A stretch of 64,000 nucleotides of DNA from the NCBI RefSeq assembly GCF_051014685.1, contig NW_027478385.1, positions 7,006,001-7,070,000 of the forward strand. Reading direction: 5' to 3'. The notes beneath the pieces are model-generated. The model was given only the letters and a program-made list of their open reading frames with translations. It searched no databases and had not been told where the DNA came from. Shown here piece after piece: positions 36,601 to 50,462 of this stretch (its first letter is position 1; each line of letters starts with the position of its first letter). A program made the position numbers and the translations under genes. This DNA is from Ptiloglossa arizonensis. Taxonomy: Eukaryota; Arthropoda; Insecta; Hymenoptera; Colletidae.

Positions 36601-38195
36601 AGGGAAAAAATACGCATACAGTTGTAATCGGGCGAGTTTCTACTTTCAGTCGCAGCAGGAATGTTTGGGTTTGGTCAATCCGTTCGCGAGATATGGGAGT
36701 TTGAAGCTTAGAAATGGTTGAGAAGACAACAAATTTTTCGCACTTCTGCTGCTCCAAACGCTTAACCAGAATGGCCTAGGGAAAAAATATGCATACCGTT
36801 GTAATCGGGCGAGTTTCTACTTTCAGACGCAGCAGGAATTTTTGGGTTTGGTCAATCCGTTCGCGAGATATGGGACTTTGAAGCTAAGAAATGGTTGAGA
36901 AGACAACAAATTTTTCGCAATTCTGCTGCTCCAAACGCTTAACCAGAATGGCCTAGGGAAAAAATACACATACCATTGTAATCGGGCGAGTTTCTACCTT
37001 CAGATGCAATAGGAATTTCTTGGTTAGGACAATCCGTTCGCGAGATATGGGAGTTTGAAGCCAGGAAATGTTTGGGAAGGCAAAAAATTTTTCGCAATTC
37101 TGCTGCTCCAAACGCTTAACCAGAATGGCCTAGGGAAAAAATACACATACCGTTGTAATCGGGCGAGTTTCTACTTTCAGATGCAATAGGAATTTTGGGT
37201 TAGGTCAATCCGTTCGCGAGATAAGGGAGTTTGAAGCCGAGAAATGGTTGAGAAGGCAAAAAATTTTTCGCACTTCTGCTGCTCGAAACGCTTAACCAGA
37301 ATGGCCTAGGGAAAAAATACACATACCGTTGTAATCGGGCGAGTTTCTGCTTTCAGATGCAATAGGAATTTTTGGGTTAGCTCAATCCGTTCGCGAGATA
37401 TGGAACTTTGAAGCTAAGAAATGGTTGACAAGACATCAAATTTTTCGCAATTCTGCAGCTCCAATCGCTTAACCAGAATGGCCTAGGGGAAAAATACACG
37501 TACCGTTGTAATCGGGCGAGTTTCTACTTTCAAATGCAATAGGAATTTTTGGGTTAGGCCGATCCGGTCGCGAGATATGAGAGTTTGAAGCTAAGAAATG
37601 GTTGAGAAGACAACAAATTTTTCGCACTTCTGCTGCTCCGAACGCTTAACCAGAATGGCGTAGGGAAAAAATAAGCATACCGTTGTAATCGGGCGAGTTT
37701 CTACTTTCAGACGCAATAGGAATTTCTTGGTCAGGACAATCCGTTCGCGAGATATGGGAGTTTGAAGCCAGGAAATGTTTGGGAAGGCAAAAAATTTTTC
37801 GCAATTCTGCTGCTCCAAACGCTTAACCAGAATGGCCTAGGGAAAAAATACACATACCGTTGTAATCGGGCGAGTTTCTACTTTCAGATGCAATAGGAAT
37901 TTTGGGTTAGGTCAATCCGTTCGCGAGATAAGGGAGTTTGAAGCCGAGAAATGGTTGAGAAGGCAAAAAATTTTTCGCACTTCTGCTGCTCGAAACGCTT
38001 AACCAGAATGGCCTAGGGAAAAAATACACATACCGTTGTAATCGGGCGAGTTTCTGCTTTCAGATGCAATAGGAATTTTTGGGTTAGCTCAATCCGTTCG
38101 CGAGATATGGAACTTTGAAGCTAAGAAATGGTTGACAAGACATCAAATTTTTCGCAATTCTGCAGCTCCAATCGCTTAACCAGAATGGCCTAGGG
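33420..38195. repeat. 28-monomer HOR, copy 1 (27 monomers)
   Basis: Aligns with copy 2 at an offset of 4,775 bp up to about 33,960 and 4,952 bp afterwards. The step of 177 bp is one monomer: copies 2 and 3 have two successive ggaatttttcggttagg monomers (38,780 and 38,955) where this copy has one (about 34,003). The first 230 bp overlap the partial third copy of the 6-monomer HOR. 36,130-36,780 repeats the variant-rich stretch of that 6-monomer HOR (gttcccgag, aatcggatgag), so the larger unit captured part of the smaller one. Confidence 0.9.
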
Positions 38196-38266
38196 GAAAA
38201 ATACACGTACCGTTGTAATCGGGCGAGTTTCTACGTTCAAATGCAATAGGAATTTTTGGGTTAGGT
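36990..38266. repeat. Internal four-monomer tandem duplication (707 bp)
   Basis: 36,990-37,559 is repeated at 37,697-38,266. Markers include the cttggttaggac/cttggtcaggac monomer, the gagataagggag monomer (37,212 and 37,919) and the gcagctccaatcgc monomer. The period is 707 bp, four monomers minus one base. The same arrangement is carried in copy 2 of the 28-monomer HOR (about 41,942-43,218), so this duplication predates the amplification of the larger unit. Confidence 0.85.
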
Positions 38267-41200
38267 CAATCCGTTCGCGAGATATGGGAGTTTGAAGCTA
38301 AGAAATGCTTGAGAAGAGAACAAATTTTTCGCAATTCTGCTGCTCCAAACGCTTAACCAGAATGGCCTAGGGAAAAAATACACATACCGTTGTAATGGGG
38401 CGAGTTTCTACTTTCAGATGCAATAGGAATTTTTGGGTTAGGTCACTCCGTTCGCGAGATATGGGAGTTTGAAGCTAAGAAATGGTTGAGAAGACAACAA
38501 ATTTTTCGCAATTCTGCTGCTCCAAACGCTTAACCAGTATGGCCTAGGGAAAAAATAAGCATACCGTTGTAATCGGGCGAGTTTCTACTTTCAGACGCAG
38601 CAGGAATTTTTGGGTTTGGTCAATCCGTTCGCGAGATATGGGACTTTGAAGCTAAGAAATGGTTGAGAAGACAACAAATTTTTCGCAATTCTGCTGCTCC
38701 AAACGCTTAACCAGAATGGCCTAGGGAGAAAATACGCATACCGTTGTAATCGGGCGAGCTTCTACTTTCAGTTACAAAAGGAATTTTTCGGTTAGGTCAA
38801 TCCGTTCGCGAGATATGGGACTTTGAAGCTAAGAAATGGTTGACAAGACAACAAATTTTTCGCAATTCTGCTGCTCCAAACGCTTAACCAGAATGGCCTA
38901 GGGAGAAAATACGCATACCGTTGTAATCGGGCGAGTTTCTACTTTCAGTTACAATAGGAATTTTTCGGTTAGGTCAATCCGTTCGCGAGATATGGGACTT
39001 TGAAGCTAAGAAATGGTTGACAAGACAACAAATTTTTCGCAATTCTGCTGCTCCAATCGCTTAACCAGAATGGCCTAGGGAAAAAATACGCATACCGTTG
39101 TAATCGGGCGAGTTTCTACTTTCAGTTACAATAGGAATTTTTGGGTTAGTTCAATCCGTTCGCGAGATATGGGACTTTGAAGCTAAGAAATGGTTGACAA
39201 GACAACAAATTTTTCGCACTTCTGCTGCTCCAATCGCTTAACCAGAGTGACCCAGGGGAAAAATACACGTACCGTTGTAATCGGGCGAGCTTCTACTTTC
39301 AAATGCAATAGGAATTTTGGGGTTAGGTCAATCCGTTCGCGAGATATGGGAGTTTGAAGCCGAGAAATGGTTGAGGAGGCAAAAAATTTTTCGCAATTCT
39401 GATGCTCCAAACGCTTAACCAGTATGGCCTAGGGAAAAAATACACGTACCGTTGTAATCGGGCGAGTTTCTACTTTCAGTTACAATAGGAATTCTTGGGT
39501 TAGTTCAATCCGTTCGCGAGATATGGGACTTTGAAGCTAAGAAATGGTTGACAAGACAACAAATTTTTCGCAATTCTGCTGCTCCAATCGCTTTACCAGA
39601 ATGGCCTAGGGGAAAAATACACGTACCGTTGTAATCGGGCGAGTTTCTACTTTCAAAGGCAATATGAATTTTTGTGTTATGTCAATCCGTTCGCGAGATA
39701 TGGGAGTTTGAAGCTAAGAAATGCTTGAGAAGAGAACAAATTTTTCGCAATTCTGCTGCTCCAAACGCTTAACCAGAATGGCCTAGGAAAAAAATACGCT
39801 TACCGTTGTAATCGGGCGAGTTTCTACTTTCAGACGCAGCAGGAATGTTTGGGTTTGGTCAATCCGTTCGCGAGATATGGGAGTTTGAACTTAGAAATGG
39901 TTGAGAAGACAACAAATTTTTCGCACTTCTGCTGCTCCGAACGCTTAACCAGATTGGCGTAGGGAAAAAATACACACAGCGTTGTAATCGGGAGAGTTTC
40001 TACTTTCAGACGCAACAGGAATTTTTGGGTTAGGTCAATCCGTTCGCGAGATATGGGAGTTTGAAGCCAAGAAATGGTTGAGGAGGCAAAAAATTTTTCG
40101 CAATTCTGATGCTCCAAACGCTTAACCAGTATGGCCTAGGGAAAAAATACACGTACCGTTGTAATCGGGCGAGTTTCTACTTTCAGTTACAATAGGAATT
40201 TTTGGGTTAGGTCAATACGTTCGCGAGATATGGGACTTTGAAGCTAAGAAATGGTTGACAAGACAACAAATTTTTCGCACTTCTGCTGCTCCAAACGCTT
40301 AACCAGAATGGCCTAGGGAAAAAATACACATACCGTTGTAATCGGGCGAGTTTCTACTTTCAGATGCAATAGGAATTTTTGGGTTAGGTCAATCCGTTCG
40401 CGAGATATGGGAGTTTGAACTTAGAAATGGTTGAGAAGACAACAAATTTTTCGCACTTCTGCTGCTCCGAACGCTTAACCAGAATGGCGTAGGGAAAAAA
40501 TACACACAGCGTTGTAATCGGGAGAGTTTCTACTTTCAGACGCAACAGGAATTTTTGGGTTAGGTCAATCCGTTCGCGAGATATGGGAGTTTGAAGCCAA
40601 GAAATGGTTGAGGAGGCAAAAAATTTTTCGCAATTCTGATGCTCCAAACGCTTAACCAGTATGGCCTAGGGAAGAAATACACGTACCGTTGTAATCGGGC
40701 GAGTTTCTACTTTCAGTTACAATAGGAATTTTTGGGTTAGGTCAATCCGTTCGCGAGATATGGGAGTTTGAAGCTAGGAAATGGTTGAGAAGGCAAAAAA
40801 TTTTTCGCAATTCTGCTGCTCCGAACGCTTAACCAGAATGGCCTAGGGAAAAAATACACATACCGTTGTAATCGGGCGAGTTTCTACTTTCAGATGCAAC
40901 AGGAATTTTTGGGCTAGGTCAATCCGTTCGCGAGATATGGTAGCTTGAGGCTAAGAAATGGTTGCGAAGACAACAAATTTTTCGCACTTCTGCTGCTCCA
41001 AACGCTTAACCAGAATGGTCCAGGGAAAAAACACACATACCGTTGTAATCGGGCGAGTTTCTACTTTCAGTTACAATAGGAATTTTTGGGTTAGGTCAAT
41101 CCGTTCCCGAGATATGGGACTTTGAAGCAAAGAAATGGTTGACAAGACAACAAATTTTTCGCACTTCTGCTACTCCAATCGCTTAACCAGCATGGCCTAG

Positions 41201-43147
41201 GGGAAAAATACAGGTACCGTTGTAATCGGATGAGTTTCTGCTTTCAAATGCAATAGGAATTTTTGGGTTAGGCCGATCCGGTCCCGAGATATGAGAGTTT
41301 GAACCTAAGAAATGGTTGAGAAGAGAACAAATTTTTCGCAATTCTGCTGCTCCAAACGCTTAACCAGAATGGCCTAGGGAGAAAATACACGTACCGTTGT
41401 AATCGGGCGAGTTTCTACTTTCAGTTACAATAGGAATTTTTGGGTTCGGTCAATCCGTTCGCGAGATATGGGACTTTGAAGCTAAGAAATGGTTGAGAAG
41501 AGAACAAATTTTTCGCAATTCTGCTGCTCCAAACGCTTAACCAGAATGGCCTAGGGAAAAAATACGCATACAGTTGTAATCGGGCGAGTTTCTACTTTCA
41601 GTCGCAGCAGGAATGTTTGGGTTTGGTCAATCCGTTCGCGAGATATGGGAGTTTGAAGCTTAGAAATGGTTGAGAAGACAACAAATTTTTCGCACTTCTG
41701 CTGCTCCAAACGCTTAACCAGAATGGCCTAGGGAAAAAATATGCATACCGTTGTAATCGGGCGAGTTTCTACTTTCAGACGCAGCAGGAATTTTTGGGTT
41801 TGGTCAATCCGTTCGCGAGATATGGGACTTTGAAGCTAAGAAATGGTTGAGAAGACAACAAATTTTTCGCAATTCTGCTGCTCCAAACGCTTAACCAGAA
41901 TGGCCTAGGGAAAAAATACACATACCATTGTAATCGGGCGAGTTTCTACCTTCAGATGCAATAGGAATTTCTTGGTTAGGACAATCCGTTCGCGAGATAT
42001 GGGAGTTTGAAGCCAGGAAATGTTTGGGAAGGCAAAAAATTTTTCGCAATTCTGCTGCTCCAAACGCTTAACCAGAATGGCCTAGGGAAAAAATACACAT
42101 ACCGTTGTAATCGGGCGAGTTTCTACTTTCAGATGCAATAGGAATTTTGGGTTAGGTCAATCCGTTCGCGAGATAAGGGAGTTTGAAGCCGAGAAATGGT
42201 TGAGAAGGCAAAAAATTTTTCGCACTTCTGCTGCTCGAAACGCTTAACCAGAATGGCCTAGGGAAAAAATACACATACCGTTGTAATCGGGCGAGTTTCT
42301 GCTTTCAGATGCAATAGGAATTTTTGGGTTAGCTCAATCCGTTCGCGAGATATGGAACTTTGAAGCTAAGAAATGGTTGACAAGACATCAAATTTTTCGC
42401 AATTCTGCAGCTCCAATCGCTTAACCAGAATGGCCTAGGGGAAAAATACACGTACCGTTGTAATCGGGCGAGTTTCTACTTTCAAATGCAATAGGAATTT
42501 TTGGGTTAGGCCGATCCGGTCGCGAGATATGAGAGTTTGAAGCTAAGAAATGGTTGAGAAGACAACAAATTTTTCGCACTTCTGCTGCTCCGAACGCTTA
42601 ACCAGAATGGCGTAGGGAAAAAATAAGCATACCGTTGTAATCGGGCGAGTTTCTACTTTCAGACGCAATAGGAATTTCTTGGTCAGGACAATCCGTTCGC
42701 GAGATATGGGAGTTTGAAGCCAGGAAATGTTTGGGAAGGCAAAAAATTTTTCGCAATTCTGCTGCTCCAAACGCTTAACCAGAATGGCCTAGGGAAAAAA
42801 TACACATACCGTTGTAATCGGGCGAGTTTCTACTTTCAGATGCAATAGGAATTTTGGGTTAGGTCAATCCGTTCGCGAGATAAGGGAGTTTGAAGCCGAG
42901 AAATGGTTGAGAAGGCAAAAAATTTTTCGCACTTCTGCTGCTCGAAACGCTTAACCAGAATGGCCTAGGGAAAAAATACACATACCGTTGTAATCGGGCG
43001 AGTTTCTGCTTTCAGATGCAATAGGAATTTTTGGGTTAGCTCAATCCGTTCGCGAGATATGGAACTTTGAAGCTAAGAAATGGTTGACAAGACATCAAAT
43101 TTTTCGCAATTCTGCAGCTCCAATCGCTTAACCAGAATGGCCTAGGG
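38196..43147. repeat. 28-monomer HOR, copy 2 (4,952 bp)
   Basis: Full unit, repeated downstream at a constant offset of 4,952 bp (28 x 177 minus 4). Markers in all copies: gagtgacccagggg (39,245), caaaggcaatatgaattt (39,654), the 3-bp-shorter gtttgaacttagaaatgg (39,882), agattggcgtaggg (39,951) and gggctaggtcaatcc (40,912). The shared indels show that whole multi-monomer blocks were copied together. Confidence 0.92.
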
Positions 43148-45307
43148 GAAAAATACACGTACCGTTGTAATCGGGCGAGTTTCTACGTTCAAATGCAATA
43201 GGAATTTTTGGGTTAGGTCAATCCGTTCGCGAGATATGGGAGTTTGAAGCTAAGAAATGCTTGAGAAGAGAACAAATTTTTCGCAATTCTGCTGCTCCAA
43301 ACGCTTAACCAGAATGGCCTAGGGAAAAAATACACATACCGTTGTAATGGGGCGAGTTTCTACTTTCAGATGCAATAGGAATTTTTGGGTTAGGTCACTC
43401 CGTTCGCGAGATATGGGAGTTTGAAGCTAAGAAATGGTTGAGAAGACAACAAATTTTTCGCAATTCTGCTGCTCCAAACGCTTAACCAGTATGGCCTAGG
43501 GAAAAAATAAGCATACCGTTGTAATCGGGCGAGTTTCTACTTTCAGACGCAGCAGGAATTTTTGGGTTTGGTCAATCCGTTCGCGAGATATGGGACTTTG
43601 AAGCTAAGAAATGGTTGAGAAGACAACAAATTTTTCGCAATTCTGCTGCTCCAAACGCTTAACCAGAATGGCCTAGGGAGAAAATACGCATACCGTTGTA
43701 ATCGGGCGAGCTTCTACTTTCAGTTACAAAAGGAATTTTTCGGTTAGGTCAATCCGTTCGCGAGATATGGGACTTTGAAGCTAAGAAATGGTTGACAAGA
43801 CAACAAATTTTTCGCAATTCTGCTGCTCCAAACGCTTAACCAGAATGGCCTAGGGAGAAAATACGCATACCGTTGTAATCGGGCGAGTTTCTACTTTCAG
43901 TTACAATAGGAATTTTTCGGTTAGGTCAATCCGTTCGCGAGATATGGGACTTTGAAGCTAAGAAATGGTTGACAAGACAACAAATTTTTCGCAATTCTGC
44001 TGCTCCAATCGCTTAACCAGAATGGCCTAGGGAAAAAATACGCATACCGTTGTAATCGGGCGAGTTTCTACTTTCAGTTACAATAGGAATTTTTGGGTTA
44101 GTTCAATCCGTTCGCGAGATATGGGACTTTGAAGCTAAGAAATGGTTGACAAGACAACAAATTTTTCGCACTTCTGCTGCTCCAATCGCTTAACCAGAGT
44201 GACCCAGGGGAAAAATACACGTACCGTTGTAATCGGGCGAGCTTCTACTTTCAAATGCAATAGGAATTTTGGGGTTAGGTCAATCCGTTCGCGAGATATG
44301 GGAGTTTGAAGCCGAGAAATGGTTGAGGAGGCAAAAAATTTTTCGCAATTCTGATGCTCCAAACGCTTAACCAGTATGGCCTAGGGAAAAAATACACGTA
44401 CCGTTGTAATCGGGCGAGTTTCTACTTTCAGTTACAATAGGAATTCTTGGGTTAGTTCAATCCGTTCGCGAGATATGGGACTTTGAAGCTAAGAAATGGT
44501 TGACAAGACAACAAATTTTTCGCAATTCTGCTGCTCCAATCGCTTTACCAGAATGGCCTAGGGGAAAAATACACGTACCGTTGTAAACGGGCGAGTTTCT
44601 ACTTTCAAAGGCAATATGAATTTTTGTGTTATGTCAATCCGTTCGCGAGATATGGGAGTTTGAAGCTAAGAAATGCTTGAGAAGAGAACAAATTTTTCGC
44701 AATTCTGCTGCTCCAAACGCTTAACCAGAATGGCCTAGGAAAAAAATACGCTTACCGTTGTAATCGGGCGAGTTTCTACTTTCAGACGCAGCAGGAATGT
44801 TTGGGTTTGGTCAATCCGTTCGCGAGATATGGGAGTTTGAACTTAGAAATGGTTGAGAAGACAACAAATTTTTCGCACTTCTGCTGCTCCGAACGCTTAA
44901 CCAGATTGGCGTAGGGAAAAAATACACACAGCGTTGTAATCGGGAGAGTTTCTACTTTCAGACGCAACAGGAATTTTTGGGTTAGGTCAATCCGTTCGCG
45001 AGATATGGGAGTTTGAAGCCAAGAAATGGTTGAGGAGGCAAAAAATTTTTCGCAATTCTGATGCTCCAAACGCTTAACCAGTATGGCCTAGGGAAAAAAT
45101 ACACGTACCGTTGTAATCGGGCGAGTTTCTACTTTCAGTTACAATAGGAATTTTTGGGTTAGGTCAATACGTTCGCGAGATATGGGACTTTGAAGCTAAG
45201 AAATGGTTGACAAGACAACAAATTTTTCGCACTTCTGCTGCTCCAAACGCTTAACCAGAATGGCCTAGGGAAAAAATACACATACCGTTGTAATCGGGCG
45301 AGTTTCT
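43148..45307. repeat. 28-monomer HOR, copy 3 (partial)
   Basis: Follows copy 2 almost perfectly. The one difference I noticed is tgtaaacgg near 44,583 against tgtaatcgg near 39,631. The match ends at about 45,308 (tttctgctttcag here, tttctactttcag at 40,356), where the array switches to the 29-monomer type. Confidence 0.9.
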
Positions 45308-45329
45308 GCTTTCAGATGCAATAGGAATT

Positions 45330-47850
45330 TTTGGGTTAGTTCAATCCGTTCGCGAGATATGGGACTTTGAAGCTAAGAAATGGTTGACAAGACAACAAAT
45401 TTTTCGCACTTCTGCTGCTCCAATCGCTTAACCAGAATGACCCAGGGGAAAAATACACGTACCGTTGTAATCGGGCGAGTTTCTACTTTCAAATGCAATA
45501 GGAATTTTGGGGTTAGGTCAATCCGTTCGCGAGATATGGGAGTTTGAAGCCAAGAAATGGTTGAGGAGGCAAAAAATTTTTCGCAATTCTGATGCTCCAA
45601 ACGCTTAACCAGTATGGCCTAGTGAAAAAATACACGTACCGTTGTAATCGGGCGAGTTTCTACTTTCAGTTACAATAGGAATTTTTGGGTTAGTTCAATC
45701 CGTTCGCGAGATATGGGACTTTGAAGCTAAGAAATGGTTGACAAGACAACAAATTTTTCGCAATTCTGCTGCTCCAATCGCTTTACCAGAATGGCCTAGG
45801 GGAAAAATACACGTACCGTTGTAATCGGGCGAGTTTCTACTTTCAAAGGCAATAGGAATTTTTGTGTTATGTCAATCCGTTCGCGAGATATGGGAGTTTG
45901 AAGCTAAGAAATGCTTGAGAAGAGAACAAATTTTTCGCAATTCTGCTGCTCCAATCGCTTAACCAGAATGGCCTAGTGAAAAAATACGCATACCGTTGTA
46001 ATCGGGCGAGTTTCTACTTTCAGTTACAATAGGAATTTTTGGGTTAGTTCAATCCGTTCGCGAGATATGGGACTTTGAAGCTAAGAAATGGTTGACAAGA
46101 CAACAAATTTTTCGCACTTCTGCTGCTCCAATCGCTTAACCAGAATGACCCAGGGGAAAAATACACGTACCGTTGTAATCGGACGAGTTTCTACTTTCAA
46201 ATGCAATAGGAATTTTTGGGTTAGGTCAATCCGTTCGCGAGATATGGGAGTTTGAAGCCAAGAAATGGTTGAGGAGGCAAAAAATTTTTCGCAATTCTGA
46301 TGCTCCAAACGCTTAACCATTATGGCCTAGGGAAAAAATACACGTACCGTTGTAATCGGGCGAGTTTCTACTTTCAGTTACAATAGGAATTTTTGGGTTA
46401 GTTCAATCCGTTCGCGAGATATGGGACTTTGAAGCTAAGAAATGGTTGACAAGACAACAAATTTTTCGCAATTCTGCTGCTCCAATCGCTTTAGCAGAAT
46501 GGCCTAGGGGAAAAATACACGTACCGTTGTAATCGGGCGAGTTTCTACTTTCAAAGGCAATAGGAATTTTTGTGTTATGTCAATCCGTTCGCGAGATATG
46601 GGAGTTTGAAGCTAAGAAATGCTTGAGAAGAGAACAAATTTTTCGCACTTCTGCTGCTCCAAACGCTTAACCAGAATGGCGTAGGGAAAAAATACACACA
46701 GCGTTGTAATCCGGAGAGTTTCTACTTTCAGACGCAACAGGAATTTTTGGGTTAGGTCAATCCGTTCGCGAGATATGGGAGTTTGAAGCCAAGAAATGGT
46801 TGAGGAGGCAAAAAATTTTTCGCAATTCTGATGCTCCAAACGCTTAACCAGTATGGTCTAGGAAAAAATACACGTACCGTTGTAATCGGGCGAGTTTCTA
46901 CTTTCAGTTACAATAGGAATTTTTGGGTTAGGTCAATCCGTTCGCGAGATATGGGACTTTGAAGCTAAGAAATGGTTGACAAGACAACAAATTTTTCGCA
47001 CTTCTGCTGCTCCAAACGCTTAACCAGAATGGCCTAGGGAAAAAATACACATACCGTTGTAATCGGGCGAGTTTCTACTTTCAGATGCAACAGGAATTTT
47101 TGGGCTAGGTCAATCCGTTCGCGAGATATGGTAGCTTGAGGCTAAGAAATGGTTGCGAAGACAACAAATTTTTCGCAATTCTGCTGCTCCAAACGCTTAA
47201 CCAGAATGGCCCAGGGAAAAAAACACACATACCGTTGTAATCGGGCGAGTTTCTACTTTCAGTTACAATAGGAATTTTTGGGTTAGGTCAATCCGTTCCC
47301 GAGATATGGGACTTTGAAGCAAAGAAATGGTTGACAAGACAACAAATTTTTCGCACTTCTGCTACTCCAATCGCTTAACCAGAATGGCCTAGGGGAAAAA
47401 TACAGGTACCGTTGTAATCGGGCGAGTTTCTGCTTTCAAATGCAATAGGAATTTTTGGGTTAGGCCGATCCGGTCGCGAGATATGAGAGTTTGAACCTAA
47501 GAAATGGTTGAGAAGAGAACAAATTTTTCGCAATTCTGCTGCTCCAAACGCTTAACCAGAATGGCCTAGGGAAAAAATACACGTACCGTTGTAATCGGGC
47601 GAGTTTCTACTTTCAGTTACAATAGGAATTTTTGGGTTAGGTCAATCCGTTCGCGAGATATGGGAGTTTGAAGCTAAGAAATGGTTGAGAAGAGAACAAA
47701 TTTTTCGCACTTCTGCTGCTCCAAACGCTTAACCAGTATGGCCTAGGGAAAAAATACACGTACCGTTGTAATCGGGCGAGTTTCTACTTTCAAATGCAAT
47801 AGGAATTTTTGGGTTAGGTCAATCCGTTCGCGAGATATGGGAGTTTGAAG
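45330..47850. repeat. 29-monomer HOR, copy 1, left part
   Basis: Matches 50,463-52,984 at an offset of 5,133 bp (29 x 177), changing to 5,134 after a one-base deletion near 46,861. Markers include ccattatggcc (46,317), ctttagcagaatgg (46,489), aatccggagag (46,708) and gggctaggtcaatcc (47,103). It is related to the 28-monomer unit but distinct in several linked variants, so the two HORs share an ancestor. Confidence 0.9.
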
Positions 47851-50008
47851 CTAAGAAATGCTTGAGAAGAGAACAAATTTTTCGCAATTCTGCTGCTCCA
47901 AACGCTTAACCAGAATGGCCTAGGGAAAAAATATGCGTACCGTTGTAATCGGGCGAGTTTCTACTTTCAGATGCAACAGGAATTTTTGGGCTAGGTCAAT
48001 CCGTTCGCGAGATATGGTAGCTTGAGGCTAAGAAATGGTTGCGAAGACAACAAATTTTTCGCACTTCTGCTGCTCCAAACGCTTAACCAGAATGGCCCAG
48101 GGAAAAAACACACATACCGTTGTAATCGGGCGAGTTTCTACTTTCAGTTACAATAGGAATTTTTGGGTTAGGTCAATCCGTTCCCGAGATATGGGACTTT
48201 GAAGCAAAGAAATGGTTGACAAGACAACAAATTTTTCGCACTTCTGCTACTCCAATCGCTTAACCAGAATGGCCTAGGGGAAAAATACAGGTACCGTTGT
48301 AATCGGGCGAGTTTCTGCTTTCAAATGCAGTAGGAATTTTTGGGTTAGGCCGATCCGGTCGCGAGATATGAGAGTTTGAACCTAAGAAATGGTTGAGAAG
48401 AGAACAAATTTTTCGCAATTCTGCTGCTCCAAACGCTTAACCAGAATGGCCTAGGGAAAAAATACACGTACCGTTGTAATCGGGCGAGTTTCTACTTTGA
48501 GTTACAATAGGAATTTTTGGGTTCGGTCAATCCGTTCGCGAGATATGGGACTTTGAAGCTAAGAAATGGTTGAGAAGAGAACAAATTTTTCGCAATTCTG
48601 CTGCTCCAAACGCTTAACCAGAATGGCCTAGGGAAAAAACACGCATACCGTTGTAATCGGGCGAGTTTCTACCTTCAGTCGCAGCAGGAATGTTTGGGTT
48701 TGGACAATCCGTTCGCGAGATATGGGAGTTTGAAGCTTAGAAATGGTTGAGAAGACAACAAATTTTTCGCAATTCTGCTGCTCCAAACGCTTAACCAGAA
48801 TGGCCTAGGGAAAAAATACACGTACCGTTGTAATCGGGCGAGTTTCTACTTTCAGTTACAATAGGAATTTTTGGGTTAGGTCAATCCGTTCGCGAGATAT
48901 GGGAGTTTGAAGCTAAGAAATGGTTGAGAAGAGAACAAATTTTTCGCACTTCTGCTGCTCCAAACGCTTAACCAGTATGGCCTAGGGAAAAAATACACGT
49001 ACCGTTGTAATCGGGCGAGTTTCTACTTTCAAATGCAATAGGAATTTTTGGGTTAGGTCAATCCGTTCGCGAGATATGGGAGTTTGAAGCTAAGAAATGC
49101 TTGAGAAGAGAACAAATTTTTCGCAATTCTGCTGCTCCAAACGCTTAACCAGAATGGCCTAGGGAAAAAATATGCGTACCGTTGTAATCGGGCGAGTTTC
49201 TACTTTCAGATGCAACAGGAATTTTTGGGCTAGGTCAATCCGTTCGCGAGATATGGTAGCTTGAGGCTAAGAAATGGTTGCGAAGACAACAAATTTTTCG
49301 CACTTCTGCTGCTCCAAACGCTTAACCAGAATGGCCCAGGGAAAAAACACACATACCGTTGTAATCGGGCGAGTTTCTACTTTCAGTTACAATAGGAATT
49401 TTTGGGTTAGGTCAATCCGTTCCCGAGATATGGGACTTTGAAGCAAAGAAATGGTTGACAAGACAACAAATTTTTCGCACTTCTGCTACTCCAATCGCTT
49501 AACCAGAATGGCCTAGGGGAAAAATACAGGTACCGTTGTAATCGGGCGAGTTTCTGCTTTCAAATGCAGTAGGAATTTTTGGGTTAGGCCGATCCGGTCG
49601 CGAGATATGAGAGTTTGAACCTAAGAAATGGTTGAGAAGAGAACAAATTTTTCGCAATTCTGCTGCTCCAAACGCTTAACCAGAATGGCCTAGGGAAAAA
49701 ATACACGTACCGTTGTAATCGGGCGAGTTTCTACTTTGAGTTACAATAGGAATTTTTGGGTTCGGTCAATCCGTTCGCGAGATATGGGACTTTGAAGCTA
49801 AGAAATGGTTGAGAAGAGAACAAATTTTTCGCAATTCTGCTGCTCCAAACGCTTAACCAGAATGGCCTAGGGAAAAAACACGCATACCGTTGTAATCGGG
49901 CGAGTTTCTACCTTCAGTCGCAGCAGGAATGTTTGGGTTTGGACAATCCGTTCGCGAGATATGGGAGTTTGAAGCTTAGAAATGGTTGAGAAGACAACAA
50001 ATTTTTCG
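47515..50008. repeat. Nested 7-monomer tandem duplication (1,239 bp, two copies)
   Basis: 47,515-48,753 is repeated at 48,754-50,008. gggctaggtcaatcc occurs at 47,989 and 49,228, exactly 1,239 bp (7 x 177) apart. The copies share aaaaaatatgcgtacc, aatgcagtaggaatt, actttgagttacaatagg and gggtttggacaatcc. The match ends where aattctgctg at 48,771 meets acttctgctg at 50,010. Breakpoints are approximate. Confidence 0.9.
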
Positions 50009-50462
50009 CACTTCTGCTGCTCCAAACGCTTAACCAGAATGCCCTAGGGAAAAAATATGCATACCGTTGTAATCGGGCGAGTTTCTACTTTCAGACGCAG
50101 CAGGAATTTTTGGGTTTGGTCAATCCGTTCGCGAGATATGGGACTTTGAAGCTAAGAAATGGTTGAGAAGACAACAAATTTTTCGCAATTCTGCTGCTCC
50201 AAACGCTTAACCAGAATGGCCTAGGGAGAAAATACGCATACCGTTGTAATCGGGCGAGCTTCTACTTTCAGTTACAAAAGGAATTTTTCGGTTAGGTCAA
50301 TCCGTTCGCGAGATATGGGACTTTGAAGCTAAGAAATGGTTGACAAGACAACAAATTTTTCGCAATTCTGCTGCTCCAATCGCTTAACCAGAATGGCCTA
50401 GGGAAAAAATACGCATACCGTTGTAATCGGGCGAGTCTCTACTTTCAGTTACAATAGGAATT
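50009..50462. repeat. Junction monomers before the second 29-monomer copy
   Basis: Two to three monomers resembling 43,490-43,750, with gcgagcttctactttcag, cagttacaaaagg and ggaatttttcggttagg, followed by a gcgagtctctactttc variant. They join the 7-monomer duplication to the second 29-monomer copy. Confidence 0.8.

Noticed and set aside
31085..45307. Assembly artefact producing the near-identical HOR copies
   Set aside because: It cannot be excluded from sequence alone, but copies carry private differences (for example tgtaaacgg near 44,583 and the one-monomer step near 34,000/38,900), which favours real tandem copies.
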